Shown: positions 53,748-63,442, counted from the stretch's first letter. The stretch is 64,000 nt of DNA from Natrinema pallidum DSM 3751 (GCF_000337615.1 NZ_AOII01000088.1:30588-94587); one strand, 5' to 3'. Translations and numbers: made by a program. Notes: generated by a model not told the origin, from the sequence alone.

Positions 53748-54539
53748 TCAGTACTTGACGTGGGTCTCGACGACCGTTATGACGACTTGGAGGTCGCTGC
53801 CCGTGCTTTCACCACAGGTCGCTTTGGGGGTCGGACTGGCTGTGTCGCGCTCCCAGCCGGACCGTTCGAGCGTCGCGTTCCAGGCGTTGTCGTAGTCCGT
53901 ATTTGCCGTTACCGTCACTTCATCGACACCGCTTTCGATCTGTGTCTTGCGCTCCGTTTCGTTCATCGTCACCTCGAGCGTGCCACTACTCTGGATCGAC
54001 CCGTTGGTGGCCTGGACCGACGGAATCGTAATAAGGACCGATTCGTTCCCCTCGTCACACGCCAGCTGTGGTCGTTTGAGAACGACGCTACCACCGTTTT
54101 CGGCGGAGCGAACGACGCCGCCACCCTCGTAGATAATCCGATCTGACCCGGTCGTATACGCGAATTCGCCGAGCGTCACGGGACTGGCGTCAGCGGAAGC
54201 GGTACCGGCACCGGTATCGAGTTCGATCTCGAGTACCGTCCCGTCGGAGCCGGCCGCAAACGTCCCTTCGCGAAGCGATAGTTCGCCGCGTCGCTTGTCG
54301 ATCCCGTCGTATCGCAGCACGTCGTTGAAGTTCTCCGTGAGTGCCTCCATCGCTCGCTCGGAGTTCCGTAGCTGCTCGCCGTCGCTGTAATCGGTCATCG
54401 CTTGGAACCCGGTCATGGACAGCAACATGACGGAGCCGATGATCGTCGCGAAGACGAGGATGAACGCGAGGACATCGGAGACTGCACGATCGGGGCCGGC
54501 ACGTCCAGCGCTCGGCTCGCCGTTTCGGCTTCGTCTCAT
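53748..54539 (-). CDS. Type IV pilin-like protein (DUF7289-like)
   Basis: 263 residues. A charged N-terminus is followed by RAVSDVLAFILVFATIIGSV, then MLLSMTG, a pilin-type hydrophobic helix with a possible prepilin peptidase site near DRAVSD. The rest is beta-rich and exported (GEFAYTTGSDRIIYEGGGVV). Two cysteines could pair. Its start overlaps the stop of the next gene upstream (54536). It is the last gene of the pil operon and converges with the HsdR-like gene. Confidence 0.8.
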   Translation of the reverse strand: MRRSRNGEPSAGRAGPDRAVSDVLAFILVFATIIGSVMLLSMTGFQAMTDYSDGEQLRNSERAMEALTENFNDVLRYDGIDKRRGELSLREGTFAAGSDGTVLEIELDTGAGTASADASPVTLGEFAYTTGSDRIIYEGGGVVRSAENGGSVVLKRPQLACDEGNESVLITIPSVQATNGSIQSSGTLEVTMNETERKTQIESGVDEVTVTANTDYDNAWNATLERSGWERDTASPTPKATCGESTGSDLQVVITVVETHVKY

Positions 54540-55048
54540 CGTGTTCCTCCGTGGATCGATATTTCACTGGTGGTCGGGTCACCGGTGGACCGATGGCGGA
54601 TTTCGATCGTGCCGCCCGACACTGTCTTCGAGTCGTCGTCGATTTCCGCGTCGATCTTGACCGGGACGTAGACGACGGTATCGGCGTCCGTCGCCGTCAG
54701 TTTCAGACACTCGGTCGAGCCATCGAGAAACCGTCCGTCCCCGCATTCGCTCGCAGGGAGCAATTCGACCGTGTACGACGAGCCTGCAACCGTTTGCGGA
54801 TGGTCGGCAGTAGCGGTCACCTCGTCGTTCGTCCCGATCGCCGCCCGGTCGACGTTCGACAGTTCATCGCTCAGGCGCTCGCCGACCGTCTCGAGTGACA
54901 GCCGCGCGCTGTTTTCCTTTTGATTCTCGAGGAGCGTGCCACCGGCCATCAGGAGCATCGCGATGAGGACCGTCGTGATGGCGATGGTGAGCGCGTGCGT
55001 GACCGTGATCGAAACGCCGCGGTCAGCCCGACGGAACCGGTCACGCAT
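54536..55048 (-). CDS. Pilin-like membrane-anchored protein (DUF7266-like)
   Basis: 170 residues from ATG 55046-55048 (MRDRFRRADRGVSITVTHAL). A short basic N-terminus with DRGVS leads into a hydrophobic helix (ITVTHALTIAITTVLIAMLL), followed by a beta-rich outer domain with a Cys pair (ASECGD and STECLK). Haloarchaeal pil operons contain such minor pilin-like genes. An in-frame extension of 26 residues upstream reads poorly and covers AT-rich spacer. It is coupled to the gene at 53748 by ATGA. Confidence 0.78.
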   Translation of the reverse strand: MRDRFRRADRGVSITVTHALTIAITTVLIAMLLMAGGTLLENQKENSARLSLETVGERLSDELSNVDRAAIGTNDEVTATADHPQTVAGSSYTVELLPASECGDGRFLDGSTECLKLTATDADTVVYVPVKIDAEIDDDSKTVSGGTIEIRHRSTGDPTTSEISIHGGTR

Positions 55049-55234
55049 CGACCGACACCTCCGACCGGCGGAGAGTAACACATCCGAATCGATGAGTTGC
55101 TGATATAATTCGATATATGACTTCAATCGGGTTCGTTTCGGAAAGATGAATTAGTCCGGATTCAACTATAGTGTCTCGAACATACGCATGGGTTGTTTCG
55201 AGTGGTATTTTCATGTGGTTGCTGTTTCTTGTTC

Positions 55235-56614
55235 TCAATCGTTGATCTCTCCGTGGACGGTTCCGTCGTTGACAGTAACAGTTCCGTCAGCAGTCACGTC
55301 ACCGTAGACGACGCTGCCACCGTCAATGTCAACATCTTTTTTCGAGTATATATCCCCACGAACAACACTGTTTGTTCCCATAGAGATGGTCTTGTCACTG
55401 GATATATCTCCACTTACTTTCGCCCCATTGTCCATAGTTATGGATTCTTTATTGTTGATATCGCCGATGAGCTTTCCATCATCAATATCGATATTCTGTG
55501 CCCGGATCACACGACCATAGAGTGTGCTTTCATCGGTTATATCCAGATCACCATCGATCTCCACTTCCCCAACGAGGGTACTTTCATCAGCAATATCGAC
55601 CGTAAAGCCGCTTCCATCGGCCTTTTTGATATCACACTCAGTTATCTTACCATCATCAATCGTCGTCGAACCACCAGTAAGATTGAGATTATCGCAGAAC
55701 CCGTTTGGAACTAGCCCGAAGGGATTTTGACTCCCTTCACCGTAGATCGGAACTCGCTGCAACCGCGTATACGAAACCTCGTTCGAGGTATACGTGACAT
55801 CCGCCGCGATATCCCACGCGCCGTAGTGGACATCGTCGATTCCGTCGATATCCTGGTCCCCTTTGACCACGAGTTCGTACGAGCCGTCGGCGTCGTCCCC
55901 CTGAGATAGTTCGACTTCGTCGTACGACTCGTCCGGGTCGATCAACTCGAGTCCGCACTCCCGTTCGGTTCCGTTGATCGTTCCACGAACGAAGTCGATT
56001 CGAACGGGTTGAGACATGGAACACGGCTCGGATTGTATCGTATAGTCGCTGCCGGAGTCTGCGATCGTCACCTCCTTCGTTCCGCCACTGCTGTTAACGG
56101 ATCGAACGGTTATGTCACCGTCACTGTCGTCCGGATCGAACTCGAGGGCGAAGTGACCGACGTGTCGAGTCGTGTTGATCGCGGACTCGTTGTTCATCAA
56201 GTCGACGGATTCGTTACCGATGCTGTTCGTTGCAACCCGTGCCTCCATGACGACATCGACGGTCTCGATCCGCGTGGCTGTCGGACGGCTACTCGCCGTC
56301 GTGTTCAGGTACGAGTCCGCGTATTCCGAATCTCCGGTGATCGCCGTCTCGAGAGCGTTGCCATAGCTCCCGCCGCTGCTGTTGTCCCAGTTGACATTTC
56401 CGCGATGGGCGAGGCCCCCGAGTCCGTCCTCGAGTTCATCGTTCGTCACTTTGGCACCGGGGCCGGTCTGGCCGGTCGGGCCGGAGGCGACGGTTTCGGT
56501 GGCGAGCACACCGTTGTAGACGACGACGGCACCCAGAATGATGAACGCGAGGGTAATCGCGCCGACGAGGAGCAACTGCCCGCGATCGCGGTGTCGGTGG
56601 GAGATGGTTACCAT
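55235..56614 (-). CDS. Pilin-like protein with a bactofilin-like beta-helix (DUF7261-like)
   Basis: 459 residues. The N-terminus (DRGQLLLVGAITLAFIILGA, then VVVYNGVLATETV) is the membrane anchor of the DUF7261 type. Residues about 40-320 are a beta-rich exported domain with many NxS/T sites. Residues 343-459 are a run of 17-18-residue repeats (x-S-x-V-x-G-D-I/V pattern), the layout of bactofilin-type polymerising beta-helices. The DNA of the last third is visibly richer in A and T than all neighbours, suggesting the helix was gained by recombination. Its start overlaps the next gene's stop. Confidence 0.78.
   Translation of the reverse strand: MVTISHRHRDRGQLLLVGAITLAFIILGAVVVYNGVLATETVASGPTGQTGPGAKVTNDELEDGLGGLAHRGNVNWDNSSGGSYGNALETAITGDSEYADSYLNTTASSRPTATRIETVDVVMEARVATNSIGNESVDLMNNESAINTTRHVGHFALEFDPDDSDGDITVRSVNSSGGTKEVTIADSGSDYTIQSEPCSMSQPVRIDFVRGTINGTERECGLELIDPDESYDEVELSQGDDADGSYELVVKGDQDIDGIDDVHYGAWDIAADVTYTSNEVSYTRLQRVPIYGEGSQNPFGLVPNGFCDNLNLTGGSTTIDDGKITECDIKKADGSGFTVDIADESTLVGEVEIDGDLDITDESTLYGRVIRAQNIDIDDGKLIGDINNKESITMDNGAKVSGDISSDKTISMGTNSVVRGDIYSKKDVDIDGGSVVYGDVTADGTVTVNDGTVHGEIND
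55238..55588 (-). repeat. Seven beta-helix repeats at the C-terminus of the pilin-like protein
   Basis: In protein order the units begin DESTLVGEV, DESTLYGRV, DGKLIGDI, NGAKVSGDI, TNSVVRGDI, GGSVVYGDV and DGTVHGEI, with lengths 18, 18, 17, 18, 18 and 18 plus a final partial of 10. Each has the G-[DER]-[VI] turn expected of a stacked coil. Confidence 0.8.
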
Positions 56615-57228
56615 GCGACCACCCGGACTTCGACGACGTTGTAGACCGGATTATTCGGGCCGTTGCTCAACTCCGAAATCGCCGACTCGCTCTCGTTGAG
56701 GTCGCTCAGCGTTCGCTCCCGGTCCGGAGTCACGTACTGATCGTCGTACAGCGTTACGGTATAACTGGCCGTGACGCTCGATGGTGGGGGCCCGGACTGG
56801 TGAACCAGCGTTTTGTTCTCGCTCCCTTTCGGATGTATCTCGACGTTGTATCCGCCACCACGCTCGTTGAATCGATCGTCCAATATGCTCCCGAGCGTCG
56901 ATTTGTTGGCGAAGGTATCGGGATGGTACTGCCGATAGTCCCCGCTCTCTGCCAACTGGCCGTCGGTACCTTCGAATCCACCCTCACCGTTCCAGCGACG
57001 GAGCGTCTCCGAGAGGTTTCCGTCTTCCGCTGCGACGACCAGTGCGTCCAGTGCTTCCTGTTGTCTCTGTGCCTGGTCGGAGCGGTCGATCCCGCCGGTC
57101 GACGGCATGATCACGACCGACTGCAGTGCGAACAGGGTCGCCATCAGTACGACCATCGCGCCGATGAACCCCTCGAGCGTGTAGGCCTGTCCGCGATCGC
57201 CGCCGGATGGAATATCAGTTCCAGCCAT
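56608..57228 (-). CDS. Pilin-like protein (DUF7288-like)
   Basis: 206 residues. DRGQAYTLEGFIGAMVVLMA, then TLFALQSVVIMP, is a pilin-type N-terminal helix preceded by a short polar leader. The rest is polar with possible glycosylation sites (NLSETL, NKSTL, NKTL). It overlaps the start of the gene at 55235 and lies five bases after the gene at 57233 in transcription order. Such proteins follow pilC in haloarchaeal pil operons. Confidence 0.8.
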   Translation of the reverse strand: MAGTDIPSGGDRGQAYTLEGFIGAMVVLMATLFALQSVVIMPSTGGIDRSDQAQRQQEALDALVVAAEDGNLSETLRRWNGEGGFEGTDGQLAESGDYRQYHPDTFANKSTLGSILDDRFNERGGGYNVEIHPKGSENKTLVHQSGPPPSSVTASYTVTLYDDQYVTPDRERTLSDLNESESAISELSNGPNNPVYNVVEVRVVAW

Positions 57229-57232
57229 GCTA

Positions 57233-57760
57233 TCACCAGACCCTCACGACGAGCCGACAGGCGGGGTCACACTCGTCGACATCACCTTCGAGCGTCACGA
57301 TCCGTGCCGAACTGGCCGCCGACTGGTTGCTATACGGTTCCCCGGCGGTGGTATCGGGGTGTTTGAGCGTCGTACTATTGTTCACGTATTTTATCGTCAC
57401 GTTCAGGCTATCGTAAACGTGATCCTGGTCACCGCTCGCCCGGAGTCCGAGCTGGTGGGTCAGGTTCTCCTCTCCGGCATACTCCGTAAAGTCGATCTCG
57501 TTACCCGATCCCGTTCCGAGATCGTCGACGATCCGGTCCGCGATCCGGTCGGCCTGTGCCGTCTTCGCACCGTTCGACGACTCGTACGGGGTTACGAGCG
57601 ACGGAAGAAACGAGAAGACGAAGGCGATCGCCAGCAGGAACACACCGATCCCGACGGCGAAATCCTGCGTGGTCTGGCCCCGATCCGCGAGGGAGATCGA
57701 GATCGTACGGGGTCGTCGTTGTCGATCCTGCTTTCGGTCGCATGGGCGTTGGTCGCTCAT
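57233..57760 (-). CDS. Pilin-like protein (DUF7287-like)
   Basis: 175 residues. A basic N-terminus of 25 residues leads to DRGQTTQDFAVGIGVFLLAI, then AFVFSFLPSLV, a pilin-like hydrophobic helix, and a polar outer domain with NxT sites and a C-terminal Cys pair (DECDPACRLVV). It begins one base after the pilC stop, in transcription order, so is coupled to it. Confidence 0.8.
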   Translation of the reverse strand: MSDQRPCDRKQDRQRRPRTISISLADRGQTTQDFAVGIGVFLLAIAFVFSFLPSLVTPYESSNGAKTAQADRIADRIVDDLGTGSGNEIDFTEYAGEENLTHQLGLRASGDQDHVYDSLNVTIKYVNNSTTLKHPDTTAGEPYSNQSAASSARIVTLEGDVDECDPACRLVVRVW

Positions 57761-57761
57761 G

Positions 57762-59837
57762 TCAGGCCACCAGGGTCCAGCCGATGAGTGCGATCGCGGA
57801 CAGTCCGACCGCGTATTTCAACCCGCTCAGTATACTGGCGTCGCGCATATATCCACAGATAAACCCGGAGATGATCGCCTGCAGGGTTACCGCGTGGAAG
57901 AACAGCACCGACAGCATGTCGACGTTGATGTTCTCGCTGAGGTTCGCACCCTGCATTGCACCGCCGGCACCGCCGGGAGCTCCGCCACCGCCGCCACCAC
58001 CACCGCTGCTGCTTTCGAGACCCGCCATCGTGTCGATAAACTGCGTTTTGAGAATGGCGATCACCGCGAGCACCGTCATGAACGTCATGATGATGATCAC
58101 GATCTGCATCCGGGTTCGGGACTTGCGTTCGCGCTGGATATCGTCGTGGTTCTCGCTCGCGGTTGCAGCCGTTCGGAGGACGTCCGAAATCTCGTTTGAC
58201 GCCTCCTGTGCTTCGGTGATCAGGCGCATCGTTCGGGCGAGGCGCGGAATGTGGTACTTGTTGTTGAACTCGATGAGCGCTTCCTTCATGCTCGTCCCGT
58301 AGTTGACCTTCGTGTGAACGATCTCGAACTCGCGGGCCAACTTGCCGCTCGTCGTGTCGGAGACGGCCTTGAACGACTCGAGCAGCGTGAGCCCGGTGTC
58401 GTTCGAACTCGAGAGTTTCCGGAGGTCTTCGGAGAGTTTGTTGACGACGGCGGTTCGGTGGCGGAAGTTCCACTCGCGGAAAATCGCCAGCGGCAGGGCG
58501 ACGATGTACAGCGGGACGTAGAGGTAGATGACCGTTCCCCAGATCGGTTTCTCGAGGAGTTCCTCCCACGACATCGGTGTCGCCCCGTTTACCACGGCCG
58601 TAACGACGACGACGAGTGCCATCGGTACGGTCAACGCAAGGGTGATCAGCGGATTGTCCCTGAAGAAGTGATGTGGCTTCCGCAGAACCTCGATCGTCTC
58701 GTAGGTTCCCTCGCGGTTCTTGATTCGATCGAAAACGCTGTGATCGCCGGTGAACTGTTCGACGAGTCCGAGGCCCAACAGGCCGTCTTCCTTGCCGGTT
58801 TCGGTCCGTTGGTCCGTGTTCCCCATCGTGAGGAAGCCGTCGCCGGGTTCGTCGTGTTTGACCGTCGAAACGAGGACGATGAAGGCGACCCCGATCATCG
58901 GGATCAAACCGTACACGGTCATGTAGAGCATTTGATTCGAGACGCCCGCGCCCGGAATCATCTGCATGATGACCATGATGATGATCAGGAGAAGCGGGAA
59001 CAGCGACAGCGTCATGTACATCTCCCCGAACAGTTCGAGCGTCTCGAGGGTGAGTTCCTGTTCCTGCTTTGCGGTGCGCATGTGCTTTTCTTTCTTGTCC
59101 TCGAGGAAGCTCTGCATGTCACCGCCGCTATTGACGATCGAGAGCATGTCGGTCAGGAACTGCGCGAGGTCGTCGCTCGGCGTCTCCAGCGCCTGTTTCC
59201 GAATGGCCGTTCGGTAGTCGATGTCGAAGTATTCGGTCTCCTTGACGATACTCTGGAACTCCTTTGCGACCTCGCCGTAGGTGTCGTCGGCCTGGGCCAT
59301 CGCCTCGATGATCTCGAGTTGGTTCAGACCACCGACCGACAGGGCGTACATAAACGAGACCGAGTCGGTCAGGAGCATGTTGATCTCGCGTTTGCGCGAG
59401 GACGCACGCGAGTAGGGGATCGCGACCATCGATCCGAAGCCGATCCCGAAGCCGATCGTACCGAGTATCAGCCCGGTAAAGAAGACGACGGCCGGGACCC
59501 GAAGCATCTCGATGATCTGCAGGAGGAGTCCGTTGCCGACCGGGATACCGATGAGCGTCTCGTTCGAGAGGAGCCCGATGGCGAAGACGCCGTAGCCGAG
59601 CATGAGTCCGATCAGCCAGAGGGTGAGACCGCTGATGAATCCGATCCCGAGCGCTCGCGAGAGGTAGAGTTCGACCGTATCCGTCATCCGGGCCTGCGCG
59701 AGTTTCGTCTCGACATCGGCGACGAACTCGCTGTCGTCCCCGAACAGCCGATCGTAGAGCGGGTAGAACCGATCACCGAGTACGTCGGAGCTTCCCGACA
59801 TGCCCGAGCCGCCGCTGTCCTTCGTTTGGAGGCTCAT
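57762..59837 (-). CDS. pilC: Type IV pilus platform protein PilC / TadC-type membrane protein
   Basis: 691 residues with a duplicated T2SSF architecture: helical cytoplasmic domains (VSFMYALSVGGLNQLEIIEA, and AVVNKLSEDLRKLSSSNDTG) and about nine hydrophobic helices, including LTLWLIGLMLGYGVFAIGLL, LSLFPLLLIIIMVIMQMIPG and IVIIIMTFMTVLAVIAILKT. An eight-glycine stretch lies near the C-terminus (about 624-631). It anchors the pilus assembly ATPase at the membrane. It overlaps pilB by ATGA. Confidence 0.9.
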   Translation of the reverse strand: MSLQTKDSGGSGMSGSSDVLGDRFYPLYDRLFGDDSEFVADVETKLAQARMTDTVELYLSRALGIGFISGLTLWLIGLMLGYGVFAIGLLSNETLIGIPVGNGLLLQIIEMLRVPAVVFFTGLILGTIGFGIGFGSMVAIPYSRASSRKREINMLLTDSVSFMYALSVGGLNQLEIIEAMAQADDTYGEVAKEFQSIVKETEYFDIDYRTAIRKQALETPSDDLAQFLTDMLSIVNSGGDMQSFLEDKKEKHMRTAKQEQELTLETLELFGEMYMTLSLFPLLLIIIMVIMQMIPGAGVSNQMLYMTVYGLIPMIGVAFIVLVSTVKHDEPGDGFLTMGNTDQRTETGKEDGLLGLGLVEQFTGDHSVFDRIKNREGTYETIEVLRKPHHFFRDNPLITLALTVPMALVVVVTAVVNGATPMSWEELLEKPIWGTVIYLYVPLYIVALPLAIFREWNFRHRTAVVNKLSEDLRKLSSSNDTGLTLLESFKAVSDTTSGKLAREFEIVHTKVNYGTSMKEALIEFNNKYHIPRLARTMRLITEAQEASNEISDVLRTAATASENHDDIQRERKSRTRMQIVIIIMTFMTVLAVIAILKTQFIDTMAGLESSSGGGGGGGGAPGGAGGAMQGANLSENINVDMLSVLFFHAVTLQAIISGFICGYMRDASILSGLKYAVGLSAIALIGWTLVA

Positions 59838-62800
59838 GAGTCGGTCTCCTCGTCACTTTCGTCGGCGTCGAAGATGCCGCTGTTTCCGTCCGCCGCGTTT
59901 CCGTCATCATCACCTTTGAAAATCGACTCGTCATCGCTCGAGTCGGCGTCGAACAGTGATCCGTCATCGTCGACCGTGTCGGTCTCATCGTCCGTGAAGA
60001 CCGACTCCGAATCGTCGCCGAATATCGAGTCGTCGCCGGCTTCGTCGTCCGAGTCCGCTTCCGGCTCGTCATCGGCGGCGGTTTCGGCCGACGAGTCGAC
60101 ACCCCCGTCATCGATATCGATCGTCGGTGGTTCCGGTTCGTCGTCAGCAGCCGCGTCCGCCGCAGGCGTGTCGGAATCCGCTGCATCCGAGTCCGTCGCC
60201 CCGTTATCGAGATCGATCGTCGGCGGCTCCGGTTCGTCGTCCGGGGCCGCATCCGTCTCGGCTGCGGGTTGTGTCCCGGACGCAGCCGTCGATGTGCGGT
60301 CCTCCGAATCGGGATCGAAGATGGAATCGAGATCGCCGTCCGGGAACATCGAATCGAATCCTGACGTTTCCCCGTGATCGCTCGCCGTCGGTTCGGGGCC
60401 GCCAGCCGTCTGCCCCGGTTGCGGATCGTCGATCCCGTCGATCGTCTCTCCCATATCGTCGAACAAGCCACCCAGATCGCTGTCACCGGCGTCGTCGGAC
60501 GGCAGTATCGTCGCATCGCTCGCCGTCGATCCCGTCCCGTCGCTTGAGTCGGCTGTCTCGTCCGCCGGGAGCCGGTCGCCCGCGTTCGGCGGGGCGGCCT
60601 GGGCCGTCGTCTCCGCCGGCGTACTACTCGCTGCGGGCGATTCACCGGCAGGCGCGCGTTCGTCGGCTCCCTCCGGTCCCGGTCCGGTATCGGGGTCGGT
60701 AGCGACGCCGGCCTCAGCCCCTTCGCTCAGCCACGCTGGCTCGTCACCGCCGCCGTCGTCGCCGTCGATGGCGAACGCGGTCGAACTGTCACCCAGTTCC
60801 CACTCGTCCTCGTCGACGGTCTCGTCGACCTCGCCGCCGAACTCGAACTCGTCGCTGTCGGCGCGGTCGACCTCGATCGTGCTCTCGGCTTCGACATCGC
60901 CGAGCGAACTCGCGAGTCCGCTGGGAACCTCTCCGCGGAACTCCTCGAACAGCGACTCCTCGGCCCGTTCCAAGATGTCCGTCGAAAGGTTGTACGTCTC
61001 GCTTGTCGCCTCAGGTCGTGGAACGAGTTCCTCTTTCTCCGGATCGACGTCGATCAGGACGCTCTCCATCTCCCGGAGGTCCTCGAGACTGTCCTCGAGT
61101 TGACCGTTCGCGATGAGCGTGAGGATGGTCTCCGGATCGTTGATAAACGCCTGCACGGTCGCGGCGACCTGTGCGTACGTGTTCAGTCCGTTTTTGATGA
61201 GGTACGCGAGGATGACCTCCCGCTTGAACAGTTCGTCCTCGAGTTTCTCCCGACTCCACCCGCGATCGAACTGGATTTCCTCTAACGTGTTCGAATCCCC
61301 CATCTTGAGGAACTCGTCGGTCTCGGCCTGCCACTGATAGACGTCCTGAACGTTGATCTCGTCGTGTTCGGCCTCGTAGTGGTTGATCTCGGTCAGGGAC
61401 TTGTTCCGGCGGACCTTCCGACCCTGGACGCGGGTCTGGGTCTGGATCGACACCAGATCCAGCGCGGTGAACATCGTCTTCGAGACGTTGATCGGGTCCG
61501 TCGTGAACCGCTTGAGCACCTCGTCGACGGAGTCGGCGTGGAAGGTCGTGTAGGTGGTGTGCCCCGTCGACATGACCTGGAAGAGCGTTCGGCCCTCCTC
61601 ACCACGGATCTCACCCATCACGATGTAGTCGGGGCGCTGGCGCAGTGCGGCCTCGAGCAGGTCGAACTCGTCGACGTCCCCCTGTTCGTCGTCGGAGAAC
61701 GAGGGGCGGGTGACGCTGGCAATCCAGTTTCGCTGTGGCAGTTCGACCTCGCGGGTGTCCTCGATGGAGACGATCTTCGCGCTCGAGGGAATAAACAGCG
61801 AAACGGCGTTCAGCGATGTCGTCTTCCCGGATGCTGTACCGCCGGCGAAGATCAGGCTCTTGTGGTTCTCGATGGCGAGCCAGAGGAACGCCATCTCGTC
61901 GAGCGAGAACGTGTTCCAGTTGATGAGGTCGATCGGGGTGAACGGAACGTCCTTGAACTGACGGATGGTGTAGTTGGTCCCGTGATCGGAGACCTCTTTG
62001 CCGAGGGTCAGCTGGGCACGCGAGCCGTCGGGCAACGTCGCGTCGACCTGCGGGAGCCGTTTGCTGATCCCTTTGCCCGACCGCTGGGCGAGTTTGACGA
62101 CGAAGTCGTCCAGTTCGTCCTCGCCGTGGTAGATGTTCGAGATGATCTGTTCGTACTCGGAGTGATAGACGAAGACCGGCGAGTTGTAGCCGTCGACGGA
62201 GATGTCTTCGACGTTGATGTCGTGTTTGATCCCGTCGATACGCTCGTAGCCGATGAAGTCCCGCGTAAGCAGGTACAGGAGCTTTTCGACCTGATACTCG
62301 CTCAGCGTGTCCGGATCGTCCGCGAGGATGGCCGGTTCGGGTCGGGCTTCGATCCCGCCGAGTCGGCTCGTCCCGGTGTCCTCGGCCTCGACCACGGTCG
62401 ACTCGTCATCGTCGAGCAGTCCCCGAATCGTCTCGACGACGCCTTCCGACGTGCTGCCGGACGTCGCTTCGAAGAGGTCGTACCGTTTCAACAACCGTCT
62501 GGTTTCGTCCTCGATTACCGTTCGGCGACCGCCCTCCGTCGCCTTCTCCTTGATACCGTCCTCGGAGTACTTGATCGCCTTTCTGAGTTTGCCCGAGAGG
62601 AACTCCTTGAGTTCCGCCTCGATCTCGTTCTGGTAGGGCTCGATCATGTAGTACTTCTTCTCGTTTTCCTTCTCCGAGTGGAAGATGACGACGTAGGCGT
62701 AGGGCTTGTTCACCCAGTAGCGCTCGACCTCCCGGAAGTGGGTCTTCTTTTCGAAGGGGACCGCCTTCTCGAGATCGTAGCGATTGGAGACGGTCGTGTT

Positions 62801-63442
62801 CCCCCCGGCCGTCGAGAAGAATTCGTCCTCGTCGAGGTCCTCCTGAACGTTGACGGTGCGTTCTTCCACGACATCGTCGAGTTCCAAGGCGACGTCGTTA
62901 GCGGCGGCGAGACGACCCTCTAACGTCTCGGGGTCGAAGCCGAGCGCGTCGGATTTGTCTAGCGGCGACGAGTCGTCGTGACCGTACGCCCGCTTGTAGT
63001 GTTCCCAGGTCCAGACGTCCTTGACGACCGGCGTCGTCTCCGGATCGAGGTACTCGTCGACGATCGATCGGAGCGTGGCAGCGCTGTCGCCGGCGGTCGG
63101 CAGGACCTGCTCCTCGAGGTCGTCGGGATGATACCCGAGGTACGATTCCGGATCGAACGTCACTCGGTCCCAGTCGTCCCCGCTCGGGCTCGATCCGACG
63201 TCTTCGCCGGTATCGAGTCCGAGTTGGTCCCCCTCGGTCCCGTCGTCGGGGTACAGGTCGGCCACTTCGTCGCCGTACCCGTACTCGTTCATGAACTCTT
63301 CCCAGGTGTACGTACCAACGCTGATCGCCGAATTCGACGTCAGGTCAGCTTCTTGAGACCGCTCGCCTTCCGACGCAGGGTCGGATGCCTCCCCCTCAGA
63401 AAAGTCCCCAGCATCCGATTGGTCGGCCTCGTCAATAGCCAT
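59834..63442 (-). CDS. pilB: Type IV pilus assembly ATPase PilB / type II-IV secretion ATPase with a long acidic tail
   Basis: 1202 residues from ATG 63440-63442; a GTG at 63463 is an alternative. Walker A is FAGGTASGKTTSLNA (glycines 534-535 onward), the Asp box EDTREVELP, Walker B MGEIRGEEGRTLFQ and the His box TGHTTYTTFHAD. The N-terminal 120 residues are acidic. The last 350 residues form a low-complexity acidic tail after the ATPase and helical C-domain, which is not a normal part of PilB. The ATPase core is complete. It heads the pil operon. Confidence 0.92.
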   Translation of the reverse strand: MAIDEADQSDAGDFSEGEASDPASEGERSQEADLTSNSAISVGTYTWEEFMNEYGYGDEVADLYPDDGTEGDQLGLDTGEDVGSSPSGDDWDRVTFDPESYLGYHPDDLEEQVLPTAGDSAATLRSIVDEYLDPETTPVVKDVWTWEHYKRAYGHDDSSPLDKSDALGFDPETLEGRLAAANDVALELDDVVEERTVNVQEDLDEDEFFSTAGGNTTVSNRYDLEKAVPFEKKTHFREVERYWVNKPYAYVVIFHSEKENEKKYYMIEPYQNEIEAELKEFLSGKLRKAIKYSEDGIKEKATEGGRRTVIEDETRRLLKRYDLFEATSGSTSEGVVETIRGLLDDDESTVVEAEDTGTSRLGGIEARPEPAILADDPDTLSEYQVEKLLYLLTRDFIGYERIDGIKHDINVEDISVDGYNSPVFVYHSEYEQIISNIYHGEDELDDFVVKLAQRSGKGISKRLPQVDATLPDGSRAQLTLGKEVSDHGTNYTIRQFKDVPFTPIDLINWNTFSLDEMAFLWLAIENHKSLIFAGGTASGKTTSLNAVSLFIPSSAKIVSIEDTREVELPQRNWIASVTRPSFSDDEQGDVDEFDLLEAALRQRPDYIVMGEIRGEEGRTLFQVMSTGHTTYTTFHADSVDEVLKRFTTDPINVSKTMFTALDLVSIQTQTRVQGRKVRRNKSLTEINHYEAEHDEINVQDVYQWQAETDEFLKMGDSNTLEEIQFDRGWSREKLEDELFKREVILAYLIKNGLNTYAQVAATVQAFINDPETILTLIANGQLEDSLEDLREMESVLIDVDPEKEELVPRPEATSETYNLSTDILERAEESLFEEFRGEVPSGLASSLGDVEAESTIEVDRADSDEFEFGGEVDETVDEDEWELGDSSTAFAIDGDDGGGDEPAWLSEGAEAGVATDPDTGPGPEGADERAPAGESPAASSTPAETTAQAAPPNAGDRLPADETADSSDGTGSTASDATILPSDDAGDSDLGGLFDDMGETIDGIDDPQPGQTAGGPEPTASDHGETSGFDSMFPDGDLDSIFDPDSEDRTSTAASGTQPAAETDAAPDDEPEPPTIDLDNGATDSDAADSDTPAADAAADDEPEPPTIDIDDGGVDSSAETAADDEPEADSDDEAGDDSIFGDDSESVFTDDETDTVDDDGSLFDADSSDDESIFKGDDDGNAADGNSGIFDADESDEETDS

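Noticed and set aside
58251..62923. Long plus-strand frames (708 and 519 codons) opposite pilC and pilB
   Set aside because: Antisense to genes with intact catalytic motifs; compositions lack haloarchaeal protein character.
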